The position numbers and the translations under genes are program-made. Below, in pieces: positions 1 through 9,083 of a stretch of DNA of 64,000 nucleotides (position 1 is its first letter; each line of letters begins with the position of its first letter). This stretch comes from Oscillospiraceae bacterium (GTDB taxonomy: Bacteria > Bacillota > Clostridia > Oscillospirales > Oscillospiraceae). The notes beneath the pieces are model-generated. The model made no database searches and was not told the origin of the DNA. It saw only the letters and a program-made list of their open reading frames with translations. Where the stretch lies: the NCBI GenBank assembly GCA_017403885.1, contig JAFRDM010000082.1, positions 1 to 64,000 on the forward strand, given 5' to 3'.

Positions 1-145
1 CAGCTCTCAAAAGAAATTGTCTCAGAGCATTTCTGCCCTGTTCAAAAACCCTTTTCTTTGGTGCTTATTTTTGCATAAGCTGTTCTTACATTGTTCAATT
101 TTCAAGGTACATCCCCGCTCCCTCTTTCAAGGGGGCAGCTTGATT
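1..145 (-). other. 5' leader of an rRNA operon leaving the window
   Basis: Read on the minus strand, this AT-rich, gene-free stretch follows two consensus promoters. It contains an ACCTTGAAAATTGAACAA-type motif (complement of about 91-109), which in Firmicutes sits in rRNA operon leaders just before 16S rRNA. The 16S gene itself would begin beyond position 1 and is not seen. The call rests on the motif plus the tandem strong promoters upstream. No convincing open reading frame lies between 1 and 499. Confidence 0.7.
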
Positions 146-174
146 AATATAGCACAGCGGGATTGCCATGTCAA
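146..174 (-). promoter_or_regulatory. SigA promoter, proximal of a tandem pair (rRNA-type)
   Basis: On the minus strand a perfect TTGACA (169-174) is followed after 17 bases by TATATT (146-151). It faces the rRNA-type leader. The last bases of the spacer and the -10 box (GTGCTATATTA) are identical to those of the promoter 109 bp upstream. Confidence 0.85.
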
Positions 175-254
175 GCTTTTTTTATCTTTTTTGATCGATA
201 AAAAATGCCTTTCCGACATGGTCGATCCACCCGAGTTTTGCTCGGGTAAGTCGT

Positions 255-283
255 AATATAGCACCTGCTTTGGAACTTGTCAA
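255..283 (-). promoter_or_regulatory. SigA promoter, distal of a tandem pair (rRNA-type)
   Basis: On the minus strand TTGACA (278-283), a 17-base spacer and TATATT (255-260) form a consensus promoter. Together with the copy at 146-174 it makes the tandem arrangement usual for rRNA operons. The AT-rich stretch behind it (about 284-440) has A/T tracts that could act as an UP element; nothing else is seen there. Confidence 0.85.
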
Positions 284-442
284 CGCTTTTTTGATGCTTT
301 TTTGAGAAATTTTTCCCATACCTAAATCTTGTGGTTTTTCCCGCCGTTTCAACACAAAATACGCAATGGCTTCCGTCAAAAGTAACAAAACGCACCCGGT
401 GAAACGGCGGCGGATTGACATAAGACCGCCCCGAAAAACGCG

Positions 443-480
443 AAAAAGCGGCCCGGAGCAGGGTATCCGTTCCGGGCCGC
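443..480 (-). terminator. Rho-independent terminator of the zinc-ribbon gene
   Basis: A 10-bp GC stem (448-457 with 471-480) is followed on the minus strand by a five-T run (complement of 443-447), 20 bases after the stop codon of the gene ending at 500. Confidence 0.85.
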
Positions 481-499
481 GGCAAATATCGTTTTTTCT

Positions 500-1153
500 T
501 TACTGCTCGCCGATATGGCCGACGATGGGCAGCTCTCTCATCTCTCCGTTGGATACGTTGCGGATGCCGGTGACCGCGAGAACGATCTGCGCAAGCCACG
601 CGACCGCGTTGAGGCCGGGGATCCAGCTGAGGATCAGCGAGGCAAAAAAGAGCTTGCGGCCCTGCTTGGCGTGGTAGCGGGTAAAGGGATCGGTCACGCC
701 GAGGAGGGAAGGCAAAAAGCAGAGGAAGCTGATATACGACAAATACGCGAGCAGACGGCCTTCCGTGCCGCTGCTGCGGATGAAATCCGCGGTGCTGTCG
801 GCGGCGCGGTGGATACGGTAAAAACCGTCCTCATTCCGCGTGCGCTGGCTGTCCCACTCGGCGCTGCGGCGGGCGGCCTCCTCCTGGCTGCGGCGGAAAT
901 CCTCCTGCTGCTGGCGGCGGCGCTGCTCGCTTTCGGCCCACTTGCGATTCATCTCCTGCTGCTCGCGGCGGCGCTGCTCGGCGCGGCGGCGCGCGTCGGC
1001 CTCGTTTCGGCTTTCCGTCTCGCTCTGCGGCGCATAGGCATAGGCGGATGCGCCTTCCTGTTTTTTCTTTTCTCCCGCCTCGTCAAATCCGCAGGCAAGG
1101 CAGATTTCCTGTCCGTCCGGGATATAGGCGCCGCATTTCTTGCAGTATGACAT
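500..1153 (-). CDS. Zinc-ribbon, coiled-coil, DUF4870/Tic20-like membrane protein
   Basis: 217 residues. The N-terminus has a zinc ribbon with two CxxC knuckles (CKKCG near residue 5 and CLACG near 21). A charged Arg/Glu/Gln-rich coiled coil follows (about 50-110), then a C-terminal membrane region with FTRYHAKQG and LPIVGHI, typical of DUF4870/Tic20-like proteins (residues about 130-215, two to three membrane segments). The ATG at 1153 is chosen because GGAGG lies 8 bases upstream; an in-frame TTG at 1168 overlaps that site. The gene stands alone with its own promoter and terminator. The molecular function of the family is not established. Confidence 0.8.
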   Translation of the reverse strand: MSYCKKCGAYIPDGQEICLACGFDEAGEKKKQEGASAYAYAPQSETESRNEADARRRAEQRRREQQEMNRKWAESEQRRRQQQEDFRRSQEEAARRSAEWDSQRTRNEDGFYRIHRAADSTADFIRSSGTEGRLLAYLSYISFLCFLPSLLGVTDPFTRYHAKQGRKLFFASLILSWIPGLNAVAWLAQIVLAVTGIRNVSNGEMRELPIVGHIGEQ

Positions 1154-1184
1154 GCCCTCGTCCTCCAAAAAATCCTTTGGAGTG

Positions 1185-1213
1185 ATTATACCTTATACAA
1201 AAATGCTTTTCAA
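1185..1213 (-). promoter_or_regulatory. SigA promoter of the zinc-ribbon gene
   Basis: Minus strand: TTGAAA (1208-1213), 17-base spacer, TATAAT (1185-1190), about 30 bases ahead of the start codon at 1153. Confidence 0.8.
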
Positions 1214-1251
1214 TATAGATTTGTGAATAATCAGACAAGCTTTGCCGCGCT

Positions 1252-1935
1252 CTATGCGCAGAATCTGTGGTTGCCGATCGTGACGATCAGCGGGCGCGAC
1301 CAGATCCAGGCGCTGGTGGCGGTAGCGGGGTTGAAATAGTACAGCGCGCCGCCGCTGGGATCGCTGCCGTTGAGGGCGTCCTGCGCGGCGCGGTATGCGC
1401 TCTCGGCGATGGGCTTGTCGAACTGGCCGTCGGAGACGGCGGTGAAGGCGTCGGTCTGGTAGATCACGCCGGAGAGCGTGTCCGGGAAAGAGGGATGCTT
1501 CACGCGATTGAGCACGACCGCGCCGACCGCGACCTGCCCCTGGTAGGGTTCGCCCCGCGCCTCGGCGGAGATGATGCGCGCAAGCAGCTGCACGTCGCCG
1601 TCATAGCTGCCGCCCCGCGATCCGCCCCCGCCGCCTGTGGACGGGATGCCGAGCGCGGCAAGCGTCTGATCGCCGACCTGTCCGTCGACGGAAAGGCCGT
1701 TTTTGCGCTGGAACCAGCGCACCGCCGCCTCCGTACGGCTGCCGTAGATCCCGTCTACCGCGCCGCTGTAATAGCCCCAGGCCTTCAAACGCCGCTGGAT
1801 CTCCGTCACCGTCTCGCCGGAGGCGCCGCGCTTGTAGAGATCCGCGTGCGCGCCGGTGACAAGCGTGATCGCGAGCATATTGACCGCGAAGAGCACGGCG
1901 AGCATGAGAAGCAGCTTCTTTTGTTTTTTATTCAA
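1252..1935 (-). CDS. sleB: Spore cortex-lytic enzyme SleB (cell wall hydrolase)
   Basis: 227 residues. An N-terminal membrane/signal segment (about 7-30) is followed by a PG_binding_1 domain (about 36-95, with VDGIYGSRTEAAVRWFQ). A Gly/Ser linker leads into a Hydrolase_2/SleB catalytic domain (about 115-227, with ISAEARGEPYQGQVAVGAVV). SleB degrades muramic-lactam cortex peptidoglycan during spore germination, which implies an endospore former. The start is TTG at 1935, with GAGGTGAT about 7 bases upstream. The gene lies downstream of thrS, separated by a perfect hairpin. No YpeB partner gene is adjacent, and no clear terminator is seen between 1154 and 1251. Confidence 0.88.
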   Translation of the reverse strand: MNKKQKKLLLMLAVLFAVNMLAITLVTGAHADLYKRGASGETVTEIQRRLKAWGYYSGAVDGIYGSRTEAAVRWFQRKNGLSVDGQVGDQTLAALGIPSTGGGGGSRGGSYDGDVQLLARIISAEARGEPYQGQVAVGAVVLNRVKHPSFPDTLSGVIYQTDAFTAVSDGQFDKPIAESAYRAAQDALNGSDPSGGALYYFNPATATSAWIWSRPLIVTIGNHRFCA

Positions 1936-1956
1936 GGGAGATCACCTCAACATACA

Positions 1957-1988
1957 AAGATCCTCACAGACAAGTCTGTGAGGATCTT
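1957..1988 (-). terminator. Perfect 15-bp hairpin between thrS and sleB
   Basis: Bases 1957-1971 pair perfectly with 1974-1988 around a 2-base centre. On the minus strand it follows the thrS stop (2014) and precedes sleB. The downstream T-run is weak (TTTGTATG), so it may terminate partially or act as a processing hairpin. On the plus strand it is followed by an A-run, not a T-run. Confidence 0.55.
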
Positions 1989-2013
1989 CGAAAAAATATA
2001 CAGGCTTCTGCTC

Positions 2014-3777
<1,764 letters not shown>

Positions 3778-3788
3778 GTCTTTCTCCT

Positions 3789-4032
3789 CCCGAAAACGAA
3801 AGCACCCTTTGGCGCTTTCCGATAATCTGCGCCAAGGGTGCTGAAAAAAGCACGGTCCCACCTTGAACTTTCACTCATTCATGCGCGTAACGCGCGCCGC
3901 GCGGGAGGGCATTTTCTCCCTCCGGCTCGGGAGCGGTGGCAGTTTTCCGATCCGCGGGACACTCTCAGCCGATGGCGCCCCTCTCTGTTCGGATCCCTTT
4001 GAAAACCGTCTTCTCCGTCAAAGCCTTTGATA
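3789..4032 (-). promoter_or_regulatory. T-box riboswitch (tRNA-Thr) controlling thrS
   Basis: Minus-strand leader with a T-box core AAGGTGGGACCGTGC (complement of 3850-3864), an AGAGAG/GCTGAGAG stem-I region (about 3960-3990) and a terminator hairpin pairing 3801-3812 with 3831-3842, followed by a T-rich tail (3789-3800). A candidate specifier ACC (Thr) lies at 3935-3937, in the position where UUC sits in the pheS leader. Uncharged tRNA-Thr would favour the antiterminator and read-through. The leader fills the gene-free stretch 3778-4032. Confidence 0.9.
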
Positions 4033-4038
4033 TACCGG

Positions 4039-4067
4039 AGTGTATCACCCTTATTCTGCCCTGTCAA
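4039..4067 (-). promoter_or_regulatory. SigA promoter of the thrS T-box leader
   Basis: Minus strand: perfect TTGACA (4062-4067), 17-base spacer, TACACT (4039-4044). The predicted start of transcription near 4032 matches the 5' end of the T-box stem I. Confidence 0.82.
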
Positions 4068-4085
4068 GGCGGAAAAACACAAAAA

Positions 4086-4259
4086 TCAGACAAAGCGGTT
4101 CTGCGCCGCGTCATAATCAAAGCCGACGGCGGCGAGCTTTTCTTTCAGTGCGGTTTCATCGAGTTCATGATCCTCGCAGAGCGCGGCGAGGGACTCGTAC
4201 TCGTCGCGCAGCTTGGTGTTGACCCAGCTCAACAGGATCATCGGATTGTTCGGAAGCAT
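4086..4259 (-). CDS. DUF4250 family small protein
   Basis: 57 residues, starting MLPNNPMILLSWVNTKLRDE and ending with GFDYDAAQNRFV. This matches the pattern of the DUF4250 family (MLPNDP, VNTKLRDEY, GY.Y....NQF). It is soluble and acidic with no membrane segment; the function of the family is unknown. GGAGGGG lies 6 bases upstream of the ATG at 4259. It follows ychF on the same strand by 51 bp and probably shares its transcript. Confidence 0.85.
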   Translation of the reverse strand: MLPNNPMILLSWVNTKLRDEYESLAALCEDHELDETALKEKLAAVGFDYDAAQNRFV

Positions 4260-4282
4260 CTATTCCCCTCCTTTATGCAAGC

Positions 4283-4303
4283 GGGCGGCCCGGCGGGCCG
4301 CCC
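4283..4303 (-). terminator. GC-rich hairpin between ychF and the DUF4250 gene
   Basis: A 9-bp all-GC stem (4283-4291 with 4295-4303) lies right after the ychF stop. There is no T-run on the minus strand, so it is more likely a transcript-stabilising or attenuating hairpin than a full terminator. Confidence 0.4.
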
Positions 4304-4310
4304 GAAAGGA

Positions 4311-5384
4311 TCAGATATTGAAGCGGAACATCGTCACGTCGCCGTCCTGCATGACGTAGTCCTTGCCTTCGAGACGGAACAGGCCCTTTTCCTTGACTGC
4401 GGCCATACTGCCGCAGGCTTTGAGATCCTCAAAGGCGACGATCTCTGCGCGGATGAAGCCGCGCTCGATGTCCGTGTGGATCTTGCCGGCCGCCTTCGGC
4501 GCCTTGGTGCCCTTGACGATCGTCCAGGCGTGGACGTCGTCCTCGCCGGCCGTGAGGAAGGAAATGTAGCCCAGCAGATCGTAGGAAGTCCTGATCAGAC
4601 GGTCAAGCCCCGTTTCGGTCAGGCCGAGGTCGGCCATAAACATCTCCGCCTCCTCGGCGTCGAGCTCGGCGATATCCTCCTCGAACTTGGCGGCTACGGG
4701 CAGCACCGCCGCGCCCTGCTTTGCCGCGTGGGCGGAGAGCGCCTTGAAGTTCGCCTCGTCCGCATAAGCCGCCATGCCGTTCTCATCCATATTCGCGGCG
4801 TAGATCACGGGCTTGACGGTCAGCAGTCCGCCGTCGGTCAGGATGTCCTGATCCTCCTCGGTAAAGTCAAAGTCACGCGCGGGCTTTTCCTCTTCCAGGT
4901 GTGCAAGCAGCGCTTCGCACATCTCGACCTCGCGCTTGTATTTCTTGTCGCCGCTCTTGGCGTTCTTTTTCGCGCGGTCGAGCCGACGCTCGACGATCTC
5001 GATGTCGGCGAGGATCAGCTCGAGCTCAAAGTCCGAGGCGTCGCGCACGGCATCGGCCTTTTCGAGGAAGATCGTCTCGTCGTCGAAGCAGCGTACGACC
5101 TCGACGAGAGCGTCGACCTGACGGATGGCCTGAAAAGCCTCGCGTCCCTTGCCGCCGCTCGCCACGCCCGGCACGTCCACGAACTCGATCGTCGCAGGGC
5201 TGTATTTCTTCGGGTGATAGTACTCCGCCAGCCAGTCAAGCCTCTCGTCGGGCACCTTTGCCACGCCGACGTTGGGCTTGGCCCCGGCCACGGTATAGGC
5301 GCCCGTCTCGGCCTTCGAGCCGGTGAGCGCGTTGAAAAGCGTCGTCTTGCCGACGTTCGGCAGTCCCACGATCCCCAGTTTCAT
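4311..5384 (-). CDS. ychF: Ribosome-binding ATPase YchF (OBG family)
   Basis: 357 residues, normal family length. P-loop GLPNVGKT at residues 7-14, the DVPG switch II motif, and NANMDE in place of the G4 NKxD motif, which is the YchF signature giving ATP rather than GTP preference. A C-terminal TGS domain includes HTDIERGFIRAEIV. YchF binds the 50S subunit and is linked to translation and stress responses. AAGGAG lies upstream of the ATG at 5384. The DUF4250 gene follows; a divergent P-loop ATPase gene lies on the other side. Confidence 0.95.
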   Translation of the reverse strand: MKLGIVGLPNVGKTTLFNALTGSKAETGAYTVAGAKPNVGVAKVPDERLDWLAEYYHPKKYSPATIEFVDVPGVASGGKGREAFQAIRQVDALVEVVRCFDDETIFLEKADAVRDASDFELELILADIEIVERRLDRAKKNAKSGDKKYKREVEMCEALLAHLEEEKPARDFDFTEEDQDILTDGGLLTVKPVIYAANMDENGMAAYADEANFKALSAHAAKQGAAVLPVAAKFEEDIAELDAEEAEMFMADLGLTETGLDRLIRTSYDLLGYISFLTAGEDDVHAWTIVKGTKAPKAAGKIHTDIERGFIRAEIVAFEDLKACGSMAAVKEKGLFRLEGKDYVMQDGDVTMFRFNI

Positions 5385-5422
5385 GTTTGCGGTCTCCTTC
5401 CCAGGGTCTTTTTAATATATGG

Positions 5423-5451
5423 ATTATATCACAGCGCCGCGCATTTCTCAA
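5423..5451 (-). promoter_or_regulatory. SigA promoter of ychF
   Basis: Minus strand: TTGAGA (5446-5451), 17-base spacer, TATAAT (5423-5428). It sits back to back with the divergent promoter at 5470-5498. Confidence 0.8.
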
Positions 5452-5469
5452 CACTTCCGATCTTTTTGC

Positions 5470-5498
5470 TTTACAGAGACGCGAAATGACCTTATAGT
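5470..5498 (+). promoter_or_regulatory. SigA promoter of the P-loop ATPase gene
   Basis: TTTACA (5470-5475), 17-base spacer, TATAGT (5493-5498), about 20 bases before the start codon. The short leader contains the GGAGG ribosome site. Confidence 0.75.
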
Positions 5499-5518
5499 AG
5501 AACACGGAGGCGAGCGGC

Positions 5519-6226
5519 ATGAAAAAGATCATCATCCTCATCGGGAATTACGGCTCCGGCAAGACGGAGATTGCGCTGAACATGGCCGTGCGCGCGGCGG
5601 CCGAGGGCAAACGCACCCAGGTCATCGACTTGGACAAGATCAACGACTATTTCCGCATGTCCGACCACGTGAAGCTGCTTGACGAGAAGAACATCCATCT
5701 CGTCTCGCCCACCTTTGCCGGCGCCGGTCTGACACAGACCAACATGCCCGCCGCCGTCGGCTCGGCCTTCGCACAGGACTGGGATCTCGTCGTCTTCGAC
5801 GTCGGCGGCGATCCCGCGGGCGCGATGTCGCTGGCGCGCTATCACAGCGATTTCGCCGCGCTCGAGCCGGGCCGGCTGGAGGTCTACGACATCATCAACG
5901 TCCGCCGTCCCATGTCCGAGACGCCGGAGAAGATCCTCAAGCTCAAAGCGGACATGGAGGGCTTTGCCCGCCAGACGGTCACGGGCTTTATCAACAACTC
6001 CAATCTGCAGGCCTGGGCCAGCGCGCAGGACCTGCGCGACGGTTATCCGATCATCAAGGCGGCAAGCGAGATGAGCGGTATTCCGGTCGTACACACGACG
6101 GGACTCCCGCAGTACCTCGACGAATTTCTGCGTGATGAGGGGCTGGAGGAGAAATACATCGGCACGCCGATCCCGCTGCGGACCTATATGCACCGCAACT
6201 GGAACGATTTTACGCTGGGCATTTGA
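5519..6226 (+). CDS. SIMIBI-like P-loop ATP-binding protein
   Basis: 235 residues. Walker A GNYGSGKTE at about 9-17, a DLDKIND segment near 42-48 like the MinD/CooC family A' region, and FDVGGDPAG near 100 as a Walker B/switch II. The overall pattern is a MinD/ParA-like deviant ATPase. Homologues with this pattern are often found beside 2-oxoacid:ferredoxin oxidoreductase genes (recalled, not testable here), but this copy stands alone. GGAGG is 8 bases upstream of the ATG. The specific partner is unknown. Confidence 0.7.
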   Translation: MKKIIILIGNYGSGKTEIALNMAVRAAAEGKRTQVIDLDKINDYFRMSDHVKLLDEKNIHLVSPTFAGAGLTQTNMPAAVGSAFAQDWDLVVFDVGGDPAGAMSLARYHSDFAALEPGRLEVYDIINVRRPMSETPEKILKLKADMEGFARQTVTGFINNSNLQAWASAQDLRDGYPIIKAASEMSGIPVVHTTGLPQYLDEFLRDEGLEEKYIGTPIPLRTYMHRNWNDFTLGI

Positions 6227-6233
6227 AAACGGA

Positions 6234-6272
6234 AAACACGCGCGGACGGGAAAACTCCCGTCCGCGCGTTTT
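6234..6272. terminator. Bidirectional terminator between convergent genes
   Basis: A long GC stem around an AAAA loop (about 6236-6249 with 6255-6268) is flanked by A and T runs. It ends both the ATPase gene (plus) and the RCC1-like gene (minus). Confidence 0.88.
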
Positions 6273-6280
6273 CTTTTTTG

Positions 6281-7714
6281 CTAAAACAGCTTCCAGCGTC
6301 CGACTTCGCACTCGCCGCAGGTATTCTCGCCCCAGGCCGCGAGCGTTCCGTCTGCGCGGACGAAGACGCAGTGCGTCCCGCCTGCCGCCATTGCCACGAC
6401 GTCGTCCGGGGCGGCGAAGCCCTTCCCCGCCCCCGCGCGGAAGAAATGCGCGCTGACCGCGCCCCGCGCGTCCAGACCGAGGATCGCGTTGGCCGAGGCG
6501 GAAACGGCGACGAGGTCATGCCATGCGGAGAGATCGGCCGCCGCACAGACAACCGTGCCGTCCTCGCGCAGCCCCACGGCGTAGCCTGTGTTCACGGCCA
6601 GATCCACGAGGCCGCTCAGCACGTCCGAGCGCGCGCTCTCATGCGAGAGCAGCGCCTCGCCGTCCTCGCGCAGCGCCGCGAGCGCGTATGCGCCGCCGCG
6701 GATCATCGTGACCTTCGGCCAGTCGGCAAGCATGTAGTAGTCGTTGAAACCGCAGCTGACGACGCTGCCGTCCGCCTTCAAGCCGAAGGTGGCGTAGTCT
6801 CCCGCCGTGATCGCGACGATGCCGCGCCAGTCCTGCGTATCGCACTGCCCCTCGTCGTTTCGCCCGACGACGGCGACCGTGCCGTCCTGAAACAGCGCCG
6901 CCGTGTGATAGGCCCCGGCGCAGACCGCCGTGACTCTCTGCCATTTTTCAACGTCGCACTGGCCGAAGCTGTCGTCGCCGCAGGCGAGGACAGTCCCGTC
7001 GCTCCGCAGGGCGACCGTGTGATAAAAACCGACGTCGACGATCCCGCGCGGGAGCGCCTCGCGCCGTGCTTTGAGTTCCGCGCGGCGCGCAAGCTCCTCG
7101 CTCGAGAGGTCCTGCGCGACCGCAAGCGCCGCTTCCAGGTCGGGTCTGCCGCAGATTTGCTCGGCAAGCTCGAGAGCGCGCTTCTGCGCCTCGCTCTCGT
7201 CCCGGAGACGGTACAGCAGCAGAAAGGCGTCGTAGACCTGTCCCTGCGCCGCGAGCGCGTCGGCCTTGCCGAGCTGCGCGCGCAGCGCCATCGCCGCGGC
7301 ATCGCGATAAGCGCCCAGCGCCTCGAAGCGGCGCTTGGCGACGTCATACTCTCCCGCTTCGAACTCCTGTAAGGCCAGACGGTAGAGCGCCTCGCGGCCG
7401 CCTTCGTCCGCGCCCTCAAGGTCGCCGAGCGAGGCATAAAGAGCGGCGGCGGCGCGATAATCTCCGCTTTCGAGAAGCGCGGCGGCCTGCGAAAGACGGA
7501 GGCGATTCTCAAACGCCGTTTTCTCCTCGCCGTCGGCGAGGCGCGCGATCAGTTTTTCGGCCTTCTGCGCGTCGCCTCTTTCCAGCGCGGTCTCGACGCG
7601 ACCGGGAAGGCTTTTCTCCGCGGCCGAGGCCAGCGCGAGGACGAGCGCGAGCGTCAGCGCAAAGGCGAGCGTTGCGGCAAGGATCACGCAGAGGAGCTTT
7701 CTTTTCTCTTCCAT
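6281..7714 (-). CDS. RCC1-like repeat protein with N-terminal membrane anchor
   Basis: 477 residues. One N-terminal transmembrane segment (about 8-30) and a helical, TPR-like Ala-rich region (about 35-200) precede at least five RCC1/BNR-like blades (about 225-475) with recurring HT.AL..DGTV...G.N..GQC patterns. It is probably a membrane-anchored extracytoplasmic beta-propeller. The ATG at 7714 has GAGGTG 6 bases upstream; the same frame is open further upstream, but that stretch lies inside the preceding gene. Last gene of the MBOAT-DHHW operon (10-bp gap), so possibly an accessory in surface-polymer acylation. No enzymatic motif is seen. Confidence 0.7.
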   Translation of the reverse strand: MEEKRKLLCVILAATLAFALTLALVLALASAAEKSLPGRVETALERGDAQKAEKLIARLADGEEKTAFENRLRLSQAAALLESGDYRAAAALYASLGDLEGADEGGREALYRLALQEFEAGEYDVAKRRFEALGAYRDAAAMALRAQLGKADALAAQGQVYDAFLLLYRLRDESEAQKRALELAEQICGRPDLEAALAVAQDLSSEELARRAELKARREALPRGIVDVGFYHTVALRSDGTVLACGDDSFGQCDVEKWQRVTAVCAGAYHTAALFQDGTVAVVGRNDEGQCDTQDWRGIVAITAGDYATFGLKADGSVVSCGFNDYYMLADWPKVTMIRGGAYALAALREDGEALLSHESARSDVLSGLVDLAVNTGYAVGLREDGTVVCAAADLSAWHDLVAVSASANAILGLDARGAVSAHFFRAGAGKGFAAPDDVVAMAAGGTHCVFVRADGTLAAWGENTCGECEVGRWKLF

Positions 7715-7724
7715 CGTGTTCACC

Positions 7725-9068
7725 TCAGCCCATCTGCGGCGCGGCGTCGAGGAATTGCTCGAGCCGCCAGCTGAACACCGGGCCGTTGATCGAGGTCCAG
7801 TGGCAGGTGACAAGATAGAGATCGTCGATCTCATACTGCTGCATATACTGCCGGATGCTCGCGCCGACGCTGCCGCTGGAATAGTTCGTGTTGCGCAGGT
7901 CTGTCTGCAGCACGCTGTCATAGAAGGGGAAAAGGTAGTATGCCATCGCAAAGGCGTAGCTGTCGGAGATGATCATCGCATTGCGTCCGGTATGGAAGCC
8001 CGTCTCGAACAGACGATAGGGGCCCTTTGCCCCGCCGAGATACATCGTATAGCCGTGATGCGTGAAATCGTAGACGTCCGAAGCCTTCCGTTCCGTCAGG
8101 TTCTGGATGAGCGAGGTCTTCACCGGAGAGAGCACGAGCGGCACCATCAGGTTTTCACGCTCGAGCGTCATGCTCTGCAGCTGCTCGGGCCTGTAAGGGC
8201 CCTTGTTAAGGCTGTATCGCAGAAAATACTCATAATCGTAAAAGCCGCTCGGCGCGTAACCGAGATCGGAAACGAAGGCGTTGGAGGTCAGCCACGCCGT
8301 TTTGACGAACCAGTGCAGATCCTCCTTCGAGAACATCGGCCCGTCGTTCTCATAGGGTGAGAGAAGCTTCGGCGCGCTGTAGATCCGCACGCCCGGCGCG
8401 ACGAGCGGCTGCAGCGCCTCGTCAAGGTCGCTGCCCCAGCCCGCGAAGCGGTGCTCGTCCAAAACGGGATTGGCCACGTCCGAGGCGGGAACGTTGATAA
8501 AGAAGATGTTCCCGTCCTCCGGCAGCGCGGCGCGGTAGCGGTCGAGCACCCCCGCGAGATAGCTCAGCTGCTCGGGACTGTACTGCTCGATCAGGACGCG
8601 GCTGCCGTCGAAGCGCTCCTGCCAGAGCGCCGCGCCATGAGCCTCAGCCGCGGGCGCGGCTTCGGCGGCGGCTTCCGCCGGCTGTGCGTCCGGCTCTTCC
8701 GGGGCCGCCGCCGTCCCGGCGGCGAGGTTTTCCGGCGCCTCGTCTCCGGCGAGGCCCTGTTCCTCGATAAACAGCTTTTTCGCCTCCTCCTGCGCGTCTG
8801 CCTTTCCGAAGAGGCCCTTGATCGCGTCGGAGAGCGCGATCATCTCCTCCCGGGCGGGGAAGGCGTCGGAGAGGAAGCTTTCAAACTCGTCCATATAACT
8901 GCCGGAAACGAGCGCGGAAACGCTCAGCTCCGGGAAGGACTGGAGTCTGCGGTTTTCCGTCTCGGAAACGCCGCCCTCTTTGGGCGCGAAGAGCAGCAGA
9001 AAGAGCCCCAGCGTCAGCGAGGCGAGCAGAAGGATGTAGTTTTCGGCAAAACGAAGATACTTTTTCAT
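7725..9068 (-). CDS. DHHW family protein (AlgJ/AlgX-like SGNH acyltransferase partner)
   Basis: 447 residues. N-terminal signal anchor (about 9-30), then the family opening SETENRRLQSFPELS, an Ala/Glu/Pro-rich low-complexity insert (about 105-145) and a catalytic domain. The DHHW motif appears as EDLHW (first His replaced by Leu), and ISDSYAFAM carries the putative nucleophilic Ser. Proteins of this type work with MBOAT transferases to O-acylate exported polysaccharides on the outer face of the membrane. It lies 15 bp after the MBOAT gene and 10 bp before the RCC1-like gene. Confidence 0.82.
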   Translation of the reverse strand: MKKYLRFAENYILLLASLTLGLFLLLFAPKEGGVSETENRRLQSFPELSVSALVSGSYMDEFESFLSDAFPAREEMIALSDAIKGLFGKADAQEEAKKLFIEEQGLAGDEAPENLAAGTAAAPEEPDAQPAEAAAEAAPAAEAHGAALWQERFDGSRVLIEQYSPEQLSYLAGVLDRYRAALPEDGNIFFINVPASDVANPVLDEHRFAGWGSDLDEALQPLVAPGVRIYSAPKLLSPYENDGPMFSKEDLHWFVKTAWLTSNAFVSDLGYAPSGFYDYEYFLRYSLNKGPYRPEQLQSMTLERENLMVPLVLSPVKTSLIQNLTERKASDVYDFTHHGYTMYLGGAKGPYRLFETGFHTGRNAMIISDSYAFAMAYYLFPFYDSVLQTDLRNTNYSSGSVGASIRQYMQQYEIDDLYLVTCHWTSINGPVFSWRLEQFLDAAPQMG

Positions 9069-9083
9069 ATCAGCCGACCTTGA

